Part shown: piece after piece, positions 20,649-33,801 of the stretch
Numbering within the stretch: the stretch's first letter is position 1
Layout of the letters: each line of letters starts with the position of its first letter
From: Selaginella moellendorffii
Taxonomy: Eukaryota; Streptophyta; Lycopodiopsida; Selaginellales; Selaginellaceae
Direction of reading: 5' to 3'
Assembly: GCF_000143415.4 (NCBI RefSeq)
Contig: NW_003314388.1
Span: 124,001-188,000 of the forward strand
Length of the DNA: 64,000 nt
Position numbers and translations under genes: made by a program
Notes under the pieces: model-generated
What the model saw: the letters and a program-made list of their open reading frames with translations, nothing else
What the model was told of the DNA's origin: nothing
Databases searched by the model: none

Positions 20649-22065
20649 ATGGGCAGCAAGAGGAGCTTTGAGGACCAACATAGGGAAGAAGAAGAAGAGC
20701 AAGAACAAGAGGAACAAGAAGATCAAGGAAGAGTTCCAGGCGTGGGAGGAGAGGGAACAGCAAGGTATCCCAAGAGGTTGAATCTAAATTCCAGACTAGA
20801 GGAAGAAGAAGAAGGCCAGGCATTAGAACTAGATCGAGGCGACGATCTCGATCAAGCTAGAATCGTCGCTGCTGGGTGTCAAGATCCCAAGCTGGATCAT
20901 CGTGGTCGTCATCACGAGCTCGAGAATGAAGAGATGGAGGAGGAGGAGGAGGAGGATAGCAGCGCGATCGTGACAAGGGAATTCGAGGTGTGTGGCGAGG
21001 AGATTCTAACTTCCTCCTCGACTTCGCCGGCGGCGGCGGCGGCGGCGGTGGCTCATTGTTTCCTTGGCGGGGCCACCACCAAGCTTGGATTCTTGTCAAG
21101 GGACCTGGATCACCACCATCTCTCAAAGCAAGATCACGTCGCCAAGGCGAGAGAGCACTGGAGATCATCCCTCTCGTCCAGCACTTCCGTTGTGTCGGAG
21201 GGCAGCACGTCGCTGGGATCATCCTCAGATCATCAAAGCCCCGCCGCCGCCGCTGCCGCTGCTACCGCCGCCATCGCTCCTCTCGCGCCGGTTGCTCTTC
21301 ACGCTGCCAGCACTGCTGCTGAGAACCACGCGTCGATCGCCACCACCACCACCAATCGCCAATTCTCTTGCACTTACTGTGACCGAAAGTTCCCAAGCTC
21401 GCAGGCGCTGGGTGGCCACCAAAACGCGCACAAGAGGGAGAGAACTGCCGCTCGACGAGCTCACAGTGCTAGGACCGCCGCCGCCGCCACCACCACCACC
21501 GCTATCACCCCCACCATCGGTTTTCCCGGCGGAAGCTCGGGCTCCGCGTTCCACGGGGTTTAACGCCGCCGCCGCCGCCGCCAACAGGCCCCTGGGAGTG
21601 GAATCCCAGTCCACCGTCGCCACGGCACCAAGTAGTCTTCACAAGAACTCCACTCTGCCATCGTCGTCCCACCCAAACTCTGGCGAGCACCACCATAGCT
21701 CCAGCTTCTCCGGATTTGGATTCCACCACCCATCATTGAGCGGCCTGGACTCCAAAGGTTGGTGCGCTGCTGCCAGAGCTGCTTCTTCGTTTCTCGCGGG
21801 ATCGTCGTCTCAACAGCAACACCAGCTGCAAAGAAGCCCGTCGGCCGAGATGTTTGGTCACGGAGTTAAGTCGGGTGTTCGGTTTCATATCAATGGTTTG
21901 GTCGGAGGAGCTCCGGCGGCGGAAGAGCAGCAGCACTACCAACACCAACAGCAGCAACAGCAGCAGCACCAATGCAACCTGTCGTCGTTGAAGAACTCTG
22001 ATCCATTCGAGGATGACTCGGGCGAGCTGGATCTCTCGCTGAGACTAGGAACGAAGCGGCACTGA
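20649..22065 (+). CDS. C2H2 (QALGGH) zinc-finger repressor with EAR motif; apparent frameshift
   Basis: The start ATG at 20649 ([20 protein letters not shown]) follows a CT-rich leader. The protein has acidic Glu tracts, Ala tracts, then a single plant-type finger [20 protein letters not shown] followed by NAHKRER (21363-21440). In the same frame it reads SGSAFHGV and stops at 21561-21563. One base over, the family's next conserved block ([10 protein letters not shown]), Ser/His/Gln-rich tracts and the C-terminal EAR repression motif LDLSLRL (22027-22047) are open to TGA at 22063-22065. The shift falls in GGGG at 21555-21558. With one G fewer, FHG would run on through FN and an Ala tract into NRPLGV. 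A GC-rich 123-base intron (about 21468-21590) could also join the frames but would remove conserved sequence. Related Arabidopsis ZFP proteins act in development and stress. Confidence 0.85.
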
Positions 22066-22748
22066 TGGTTTAGGATGTCTACGTTCACTTTCCTTTGCAA
22101 CGCTTTTTCACCCTTTTTAACGTTTGTTCGTAGCCGTCCAAACTGTCGTGCTTGCTCGATCTTGCTATACTTTACAGTCTTTCGAGTTGTCTAACGCTGA
22201 TCGCGACAATACCACCACCTCGAAGTAATGCCTCGGGCGAAGAAATCCTTGTTTTGCTTTGCGGGTTGATTCTCTTCCTCGTGTTGTTATCTCGTTGTCT
22301 CTTCTCAATCAGTCCTCAATCATGGTGGCAACATGCTCTTCTTTCTCTTCCTCTTCGCATCTTGGTGGATGTTTCACCTTCTTCTGCCTGGTCAAACAAG
22401 TTGGCATAGAGTTTCCACAAAAATCGTTTAGTTTATCATACCGGATCCGTGGTGATCATATTCCTTCCTTGTAACACTTTGAAATGAGCACGCATTGATT
22501 CGTTCACGGTTCCATACACTAAAAAAAGGCAGCAAGCGTTTCCAAGGCGAGAATGAATGCCGACTTTAAACAAAAAGCAGGAGAAGATTATGCGTGGAAT
22601 TTTTCAAGCACCGATAGAAGCTTCACCCACATCACACCTACGTCGAAGTCAAGGATTGCAAGACCATAAGTAGGAGTGGAATACTACGCACAAACAGTGG
22701 GAAACTTACAAATTGCATTTGGTCGAAGAAAACGCAGGATGTGACTGT
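22066..22748. other. Convergent 3' spacer
   Basis: No gene supported. It lies between the ends of the zinc-finger gene (plus) and GYRB (minus) and presumably holds both 3' untranslated regions. Composition is unremarkable apart from TC-rich patches at 22270-22400. Confidence 0.6.
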
Positions 22749-25955
<3,207 letters not shown>

Positions 25956-26329
25956 GATTTGAATGGGGAAGAGCCCCTTAGGGCTTTGGGTTTTGGCCGA
26001 TTAATATAGAACTTCTGTTAGCATATTTTATGTTTATATAATTCCTTGGACTTTTTTTTTTGTAATTTCAAAACTTACCACTATGAATGAACGTTACTAA
26101 CAAGTTATTCGTAAAACCTGTATAAATTTGACCTTATGCTTTTTATTATGTATAAATTTATGATAAAAATATTAGTTTAGGTATTATATTGCTAGCATCA
26201 CTTATTAAATTCAAAATGATGCATAAATAAGTCACTATAAATTTAATTGAGTACTATTCCATTAATTGTATTTTTTGTTTTACTAAAATGAGAAGCATTC
26301 TATCCATATATAGTAATACAAAAGAAAAA
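25956..26329. other. AT-rich flank upstream of GYRB
   Basis: The first 60 bases are GYRB promoter or 5' untranslated region. Beyond that the sequence turns strongly AT-rich, marking the edge of the retroelement block. No gene or clear element is seen. Confidence 0.5.
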
Positions 26330-26500
26330 ATTTAATGCAGCTACAATGTTATATACTATTATTAGCATAGTGATAGCAGTTAGCTTTGTTTCAATCTAAA
26401 CCACTTGCTTTTGTATATAAACTAAGGTTTTTGGGTTAAATAATATCCACACTTCTATATTCTATTTTCATATTATATACATTCACATTAGTAAAGGTGA
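26330..26500 (+). mobile_element. Diverged remnant of Ty3/gypsy LTR (left)
   Basis: Resembles 52620-52800 over most of its length at perhaps 70% by eye. Shared landmarks include GCTACAATGTTATATA versus GCTACGATGTCATATA, ATCTAAACCACTTG versus ATCCAGACCACTTG, and a TATATA-type box before GGTTTTTGGGTTAA versus GGGTTTTTAAGTTAA. I read it as the left LTR of the outermost gypsy element. Exact ends are not visible. Confidence 0.5.
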
Positions 26501-27194
26501 GGGGTAGTTTTGATTGTCCCTGAGGAGTGTTAGGATTTAAGATTTTGATTTAGATTAGCTTTTGCATTGTTTGAATCTTTATTTTCTTATAGCTTTTCTT
26601 AATTCATTCTCTTTTGTTTTTTCCTTTTCATTCATTTTCATAGTAGAGTAGCAACCTCTTCCTCCTTTGACTCTAGAGTAATAATTAGTGCAATTACTTA
26701 ATGTTATATAGTTGTAGTTAAATAATTAAACTCAGTTGATAGCAATATTCATAGCATATGGTATAGCTCCTCTTGCTCTTGTTGTCAACCCCTATGTCTG
26801 GGTAGAGTTTTTCCATGGGAATCTTAGGGATGATGTGTACTATTGATTTGATTATTTTACAGTGATTGCCATATATCATTCTTGGAATAATGCTTAACAT
26901 TTGCATGATTTTCCCACGTATCTCAAAACAATGGCACTATAAGGTACAATGGTTTGAGTGTAGCCACTCATGAAGATTAAAGCATTCTCCCAAACATCTT
27001 CAAATGCATATTTAGACATATTGATAATTATGATAATGCCTTTTAATAATTACATCATCTTTGTTAAGGGCAATCTAAATCAGTGATGCAATTTGGCATT
27101 CATTTCCGAAGCCTCTTGCTTCATGCAAAGCCAAATATGTCGAAGCAAATCAAGTTCAGAATGTTATAGCTAGCACTTAGATTTTGTAGGACTT
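26501..27194 (+). other. AT-rich, probable left interior of the degenerate gypsy element
   Basis: No open frame of note. Position between the remnant LTR and the solo LTR insertion at 27195 suggests decayed gag/leader sequence. The sequence resumes after the nest at 48305: the GACTT at 27190-27194 is repeated at 48305-48309. Confidence 0.4.
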
Positions 27195-27439
27195 TGTAGT
27201 GCATGTGGTTTTTACCCTTTATCCTATGGTGATGTGAGACAAAATCCCTAAGCCCTAAAGTGGAGCCAAAAGGGTGCCACGTGGTAGTGGCCAAAGCAAA
27301 AGCCAAACGAGCATAACACATTTGGACTAAAAGCTCCGACTTGAAAGGTTAAGATCAGGAGTGGAACTCCCAATGAAGTGCTTGAGGAACAAATATGAAG
27401 CAAGCAATAAGTGAGTCTTTAGAAAAGAGACACAAGAAG

Positions 27440-27776
27440 ACCGACACATGACACATGGTAGAGTTCGAGATGGACTGAGATGGAGTCCGAAATGGACTCG
27501 AGATGGAGTTCGAGATAGAGTCCGAAGTGGACCAAGATGGAGTCCGAGATGGACCCGAGATGGAGTTTGAGATGGAGTCCGAGATGGAATCCGAGATGGA
27601 GTTCGAGATGGAACCCGAGATGGAGTCCGAGAAGGACCTGAGATGGAGTCCGAAGTCGAGACCGAGACCGGGACCAGGACCGAGACCGAGGCTGAGACCG
27701 AGACCGAGCCTAAGCTCGAGTCCGAGTCTGAGTTCGAGTCTGAGTCCGAGTCCAAGTCTGAGTCTGAGTTCGAGTC
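27440..27776 (+). repeat. Minisatellite array 1 in LTR A1
   Basis: Degenerate tandem copies of GAGATGGAGTCC, GAGATGGACCC, GAGACC and GAGTCC units. It is purine-rich on the plus strand. It continues for a few units after the A2 insertion (29842-29865). Confidence 0.85.
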
Positions 27777-29836
27777 TATGAGACACAAAATCCCTAGGCC
27801 CCAAAGTGGAGCTGGAAATGGTGCCACGTGGTAGTGGCCGAAGTGAAAGCCAAACGAGTGTAACACGTTTGGACTAAAAGCTCCGACTTGAAAGGTCGAG
27901 AGCGGGAGTGGAACTCCCAACAAAGTGCTCAAGGAGCGAGCACGAAGCGAGCAATAAGCAAGGCTCCAAAAAGGGACCCAAAAAGGACCAACACATGACA
28001 CGTGGAAGTGTCTGAGATGGAGTCCAAGACGGACCCTAGTTGGAGTCCGAGATGGACCCGAAGTGGAGTCCGATATGGAGTCCGAAGTGGAGTCCGAGAT
28101 AGAGTCCGAGGTGGACCGAAGTGGAGTCCGAGGTGGACCGAGACGGAGTCCGAGATGGACCCGAGATGGAGTCCGAGATGGACCCGAGATGGAGTCCGAG
28201 ATGGAGTCCGAGGTGGACCGAGATGGAGTCCGAGATGGACCCGAGATGGAGTCCAAGATGGAGTCCGAGATGGACCGAGACGGAGTCCGAGATGGAGTCC
28301 GAGATGGACCAGAGATGGAGTCCGAGATGGAGCCCGAGGTGGACCGAGACGGAGTCCGAGATGGACCCGAGATGGAGTCCGAGATGGACCCGAGATGGAG
28401 TCCGAGATGGAGTCCGAGGTGGACCGAGATGGAGTCCGAGATGGACCCGAGATGGAGTCCAAGATGGAGTCCGAGATGGACCGAGACGGAGTCCGAGATG
28501 GAGTCCGAGATGGACCAGAGATGGAGTCCGAGATGGAGCCCGAGGTGGACCGAGACGGAGTCCGAGATGGACCCGAGATGGAGTCCGAGATGGACCGAGA
28601 CGGAGTCCGAGATGGACCGAGACGGACCGAGACGGAGCCCGAGATGGAGTCCGAGATGGAGTCCGAGAAGGACTCGAGATGGAGTCTGAGGTCGAGACCG
28701 AGACCGGGACCGAGACCGAGACCGAGACCAAGACCAGGACCGAGACCGGGACCGAGACCGGGACCGAGGCCAAGGCTGAGACCGAGCCCGAGCTCGAGTC
28801 CGAGTCCGAGTCCGAGTCCGAGTCCGAGTTCGAGTCTGAGAGGGTGAAAGCCCAAAGCGTTCATCTCCCAGACCTTGGGGGGTTTGGTGAGCTCCAAAAG
28901 TATAGTGAGGGGGAGGACTGCAGTGGAGCCAGTTTGGCCAGGAAAGGCCAGTTTGGCCCAGGAAGGCCAGACCCAGTGTTGGGTGATGAACTGACCACTG
29001 GGAAGTCCAAGACTAGAGTGAATACGGACCGACAAGCGGGGTAGCTTGGTGAAGTGTTCAAGAGCCGGCTCTAGTTCCCCCGGGAGATCGACTGGCCGAT
29101 GCTCCCAATCCAAGTGTGGGTGGCACTACCTACTTGGATACCAAGCGTGGCTCAATGGAACCTCGCTCTAAGCCCATGGCTAGAGCACCTAAAGGCGAAA
29201 GGGGGGGAGAGTACCCAGGTGGCTCGCGTAAGGCCACGGTGTTCCGAAAAGTTGTCCCAAAGGCCTAGACTGTGGAAAGGAAGAGGAGCAATCCTCTGGG
29301 GTAGTGACTAAGGACACAGTCGTGAGGTGAGGAAGTCCTAGAGGACCATGGGACTTAGTGGTCGGGCCTGTGGGCCTCGATCCAGTGGTAGTGTTGGCAA
29401 ACACGGCCAGGGGCAGAGAGGGACTTGGTAGGAACTGATAAAGGGACTTTGGGGAAGGCGATTCCCCAGGTCTGTGGGCATCCTAAGGATGCTAAGGAGT
29501 GGATCTAGGATGACCACTTGTGGACAGATGGCCTAGTCTTGGAGAGACGGGATGGTGATGCAAGTGGTATTGGACCACTAGTGCAGCAAAGGTGAATGGG
29601 CATGGCCTTAGCGTAACGGGCCGAGGTGTCAGTGGTACCTTTGGGTGTCGGTCTTGGGACCGGACACGTGGAGCACTTGGACCAGGTGCAAGTGTTGAGT
29701 GGCATGGAGGCCATTCTTGGGGCTAGCAAATCCCAAGTCCTGAATTGGACTGATGGAGGTTGTGAATGAGGCTCCTCCAAGTGGTCGGAGGTGTGGTTAA
29801 GTGACTAAAGTAGAATGGAAAATTTAGTCGCTTACA
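27777..29836 (+). mobile_element. Family-A solo LTR (A2) inserted in an LTR minisatellite
   Basis: A 2060-base LTR from TATGAGACAC (the expected TGTGAGACAC with one change) to GTCGCTTACA. It is flanked by GAGTC (27772-27776) and AAGTC (29837-29841), a near-perfect 5-base target duplication within the repeat units of LTR A1. It is the inverted counterpart of both LTRs of the element at 31934-40167 and carries the longest minisatellite. There are no internal element sequences, so it is solo. Confidence 0.8.
28010..28840 (+). repeat. Minisatellite array 2 in LTR A2
   Basis: About 830 bases of units GAGATGGAGTCC and GAGATGGACCC, with higher-order repetition of a block of roughly 250 bases (28150-28385 resembles 28385-28620). 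It grades into GAGACC-type and then GAGTCC-type hexamers. Long frames on both strands arise only because the units lack stop codons. Confidence 0.9.
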
Positions 29837-30344
29837 AAGTCTAAGTCCGAATTCGAGTCTGAGAGGGTGAAAGCCCAAAGTGTTCGTCTCCTAGACCCTA
29901 GGGGGTTTGGTGAGCTCCAAAATTATAGTAAGGGGGAGGACTCTAGTGGAGCCAGTTTGGCCTAGGAAGGCTATACCTAGGTGTTGGGTGACAAGATAGC
30001 CACTGGGAGGTCTAAGGCTAGAGTGATTATGGACTGTCAAGTGGGGTAGCTTGATGAAATGTTCAAAAGCCAGCTCTAGTTGTCGCGAATGTAACTTCAA
30101 GTATCGAAAGCTCCTTGTTGGCTAGTCCTTACGGACACTCTTTCCTTACTGCCACGATGGCAGGAGGTTAGTATTGCTGGTTCCCTTTATTAGCCCCTTT
30201 TTTTTAAGTGTTAGTAAACTGGGTTAGCACCTGTACTTAGCCAGATGGACATAAGGTATGAACTCTTATGTGTTTCTAGCTGAGCATACTTGGCCTGGCT
30301 TTTAGTTCTCTTTTACTCTGTCTTGCACTGGCTTGATAAGAACC

Positions 30345-31610
30345 CTCGCATATTGAGATTAGTCTCTCAATATCGCTAGATGATAGCTTACTGTGTTTGC
30401 CAAACACCCTCGCTATCATGCCCTTGTAAGCCACAAATTTTTCCTTTTCAATTTGCCAGCTTACCTCGCCTATCCGACCAACTCTGCCTTGGCTTGTGCT
30501 AAGTTCCCTCGCCAAGGTTCTCGCCTATGGTGCCAGCTCCTACTTGGTTTCAGCTACTTACTGCATGAGCAACGGAGTGTTAGCCATCCATCTATGGATT
30601 CCCAAATCTCTCCCAATCCCCCTCCCCGGGTTAGACTGGACTTAAGGTTCGGCTACACTCCCCGCAGGCACAAGCAGCCAAGCACACCAAGCCTCCAGAT
30701 TCCTAACACCCCAAGGTACCACAAGGCTTGATCATGGGACCCTCTAAATCCCAAGCCTTGGGTGCAGCACTTGCTTCGGGACGTCGGGGCGAAACACCGT
30801 GGCCTAACGGCCCGGTATGGGTACCTCTACCCCCCCACTTCCATCCCGAAGGGAAGGCCCAAGCCCCCGGAAGGGCGAGGACCAATGAGCCACAAGGTAC
30901 TCAAGTGGGGCACCACTCCACCTGAGCCAGGAGCACCGCAGTCGGTTTCCCTTTCGGGAGTGGGAGCTGCTCTTGAGCACTTCCTTGGATGGCCCCTCCG
31001 GCAGCAGCCCAGTCCGTGCTCACTCCCACCCAAGGCCCCTCGGTCCCAGTCCCAACCTCAAGTCAGTTTGGAAGCCCAACTGGAGAGTCCCTTCTAAACT
31101 GGTTCCTGGACCTCACTATCCCTACTATACTTTTGGAACCCCCTGCAGCCCCCCCCCCCCCTGGGAGACGCACGCTTTGGGCTTTCACCCCTTGACCCGT
31201 ATTAGTATTTGGACTTAGTCTCTGGCTCGATCTCGGACCCGATTTCGGATCCGACTTCGGATTTGGTTTCGGACTCGATCTCGGACTCGATCTCGGACCC
31301 GATCTCGGATCCGACCTCGGACTCGACCTCGGACTCGACCTCGGACTCGGTCTCGGACCCGATTTCGGATCTCGGACTCCGTCTCGAACTCCGTCTCGAA
31401 CTCGGTCTCGAACTCGGACTCGAACTCGGTCCCCGAGTCGGTCTTGGACTCGATTCCGGACCCTATCTCGAACTCGGTCCTAGAGTCGGTCTTGGACTCG
31501 ATCCTCGACTTGGTCCCATCCGATGAACTCTTTGTCATTTCGGTCAAGCTTTTGGGGATCCTTTAGCCTACGACATCTCGGGGAGTCGGTTCCTTACAGC
31601 CCTTTGTGTT
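30345..31610 (-). repeat. Insertion in 5' LTR of B1 with diverged family-A-like LTR segment and array
   Basis: Compared with the 3' LTR at about 45825, the 5' LTR has an extra 1.27 kb here. The part at 30955-31195 is similar to family-A LTR sequence (CTATACTTTTGGA, GGGAGACGCACGCTTTGGGC). It is followed at 31209-31520 by a minisatellite in the minus-purine orientation (GACTCGATCTCGGACCCG types). No clear target duplication. A C homopolymer of 14 lies near 31149. Confidence 0.6.
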
Positions 31611-31933
31611 AGTCTCATTTTGGTCCCAAATGCTATTTATGGAAAGTGTCTATATCTGCTTATTTGGCATATTTACGGAATGTAGAGATTAGTCAGAACA
31701 CAATGGTGTTTGTCCCATGTCCAAATTTGCAATCTAGCACCATTCCATATTTAGTAAATTTCAAGCTTGTCCTAGAGAGTAACTCTTGATATTAAGGGAG
31801 GGAGCTGTGGGGGGTTCTAAATGTATAACAGGGATAGTGGGTAGGTCGAGCATGGCCGACCAACCTGAGGCATGGTCTAGCTCCTGTTTGCATGCCTGTC
31901 CTTGTTCTGCATCCGGCTTGGGTCTAAGCCTAA

Positions 31934-33047
31934 TGTAAGCGACTAAATTTTCCATTTTACTTTAGTCACTTAACCACACCTCCGACCACTTGGAGGAGTC
32001 TCATTCACAACCTCCATCAATCCAATTCAGGACTTGGGACTTGCTAGCCCCAAGAATGGCATCCATGCCACTCCACACTTGCACCTGGTCCAAGTGCTCC
32101 ACGTGTCCGGTCCTGAGACCGACACCCAAAGGTACCACTGACATCTCGGCCCGTTACGCTAAGGCCATGCCCATTCACCTTTGCTGCACTAGTGGTTCAA
32201 CACCACTTGCATCACCACCTCGTCTCTCCAAGACTGGGCCATGTGTCCACGAGGGGTCATCCTAGATCCACTCCTTAGCATCCTTAGGATGTCCACAGAC
32301 CTGGGGAATTGCCTTCCCCAAAGTCCCTTTGTCAGTTCCTACCAAGTCCCTTTCTGCCCCTGGCCGTGTTTGCCAACACTGCCACTGGATCGAGGCCCAC
32401 AGGCCCGACCCCTAAGTCCCACGGTCCTCTGGGACTTCCTCACCACATGACTGTGTCCTTGGTCACTACCCCAGAGGACTGCTCCTCTTCCTTTCCACAG
32501 TCTGGGCCTTTGGGACAACATTTCGGAACACCGTGGCCTTACGCGAGCCACCTGGGTACTCTCCTCGCCTTCTGCCCTTGGGTGCTCTAGCCATGGGCTT
32601 AGAGCGGGTTCCATTGAGCCACACTAGGTATCCAAGTAGGTAGTGCCACCCACACTTGGACTGGGAGCATCGGCCAATCGATCTCCCGGGGGAACTAGAG
32701 CCGGCTCTTGAACACTTCACCAAGCTACCCCGCTTGTCGGTCCGTATTCACTCTAGTCTTGGACTTCCCAGTGGTCAGTTCCTCACCCAACACTGGGTCT
32801 GGCCTTCCTGGGCCAAACTGGCCTTTCCTGGCCAAACTGCCTCCACTGCAGTCCTCCCCCTGCTATACTTTTGGAGCTCACCAAACCCCCCAGGGTCTGG
32901 GAGACGAACGCTTTGGGCTTTCACCCTCTCAGGCTCCGGACTCGGACTCGGACTCGGACTCGGACTCGGACTCGGACTCGGATTCGGACTCGGACTCGGG
33001 CTCGGGCTCGGTCTCGGCCTCGGCCTCGGTCTCGGTCTCGGTCCCGA

Positions 33048-33094
<47 letters not shown>

Positions 33095-33801
33095 ACTTCG
33101 GACTCCATCTCGGACTCCACCTCGGACTCCATCTCGGACTCCATCTTGGACTCCATCTCGGACTCCATCTCGGACTCCATCTCGGACTCCATCTCGGGTC
33201 CATCTCGGGTCCATCTCGGACTCCATCTCGGACTCCATCTCGGGTCCATCTCGGACTCCATCTCGGGTCCATCTCGGACTCCATCTCGGACTCCATTTTG
33301 GGTCCATCTCGGGTCCACCTCGGACTCCATCTCGGACTCCATCTCGGACTCCATCTCGGGTCCATCTCGGACTCCACTTCGGACTCCAGCTCGGGTCCAT
33401 CTCGGGTCCACCTCGGACTCCATCTCGGACTCGACTTTGGACTCCAACTCGGGTCCATCTCAGGTCCACCTCGGACTCCACTTCGGACTCCATCTCGGAC
33501 TCCACTTCGGACTCCAACTCGGGTCCATCTCGAGTCCACCTCGGACTCCACTTCGGACTCCATCTCGGACACTCCCACGTGTCATGTGTTGGTCCTTTTG
33601 GGTCCCTTTTTGGAGCCTCGCCTTTTGCTCGCTTCGTGCTCGTTCCTCGAGCACTTCGTTGGGAGTTCCACTCCCGCTCTTGACTTTTCAAGTCGGAGCT
33701 TTTGGTCCAAACGTGTTACGCTCGTTTGGCTCTCGCTTCGGCCACTACCATGTGGCGCCCTTCCGGCTCCACTTTGGGGCCTAGGGATTTTGTGTCTCAC
33801 A
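31934..33801 (-). repeat. 3' LTR of the family-A element
   Basis: Left-hand copy on the map; it is 3' because the element reads on the minus strand. It contains a minisatellite at about 32935-33575. It shares its length and almost every base with the LTR at 38300-40167, including array unit order, which implies recent insertion. Confidence 0.92.
32935..33575 (-). repeat. Minisatellite array 4
   Basis: About 640 bases, beginning with GGACTC hexamers, then GGTCTC hexamers, then CATCTCGGACTC and CATCTCGGGTC units; the minus strand is purine-rich. It is shorter than array 2 in LTR A2, so the copy number varies among family-A LTRs. Confidence 0.9.

Noticed and set aside
21064-21560. Pro-rich second frame overlapping the zinc finger ([15 protein letters not shown] region)
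   Set aside because: It is out of frame with the finger. Only its downstream part, after 21558, matches the family.
28010-28840. CRISPR-like regular repeats
   Set aside because: Units are contiguous and degenerate with no unique spacers, and the genome is eukaryotic.
27929-29113. A 394-codon minus-strand frame with LGLHLG/RTPSR/SDS repeats, and several equally long overlapping frames on both strands
   Set aside because: The units are multiples of six and lack stop codons in most frames, so long frames appear on both strands at once. They are products of the LTR minisatellite, not genes.
31140-31165. C-run near 31149 and G-run near 46056 considered as polypurine tracts
   Set aside because: They lie inside LTR-related sequence, not next to an LTR start. 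The proper tract is at 45581-45592.
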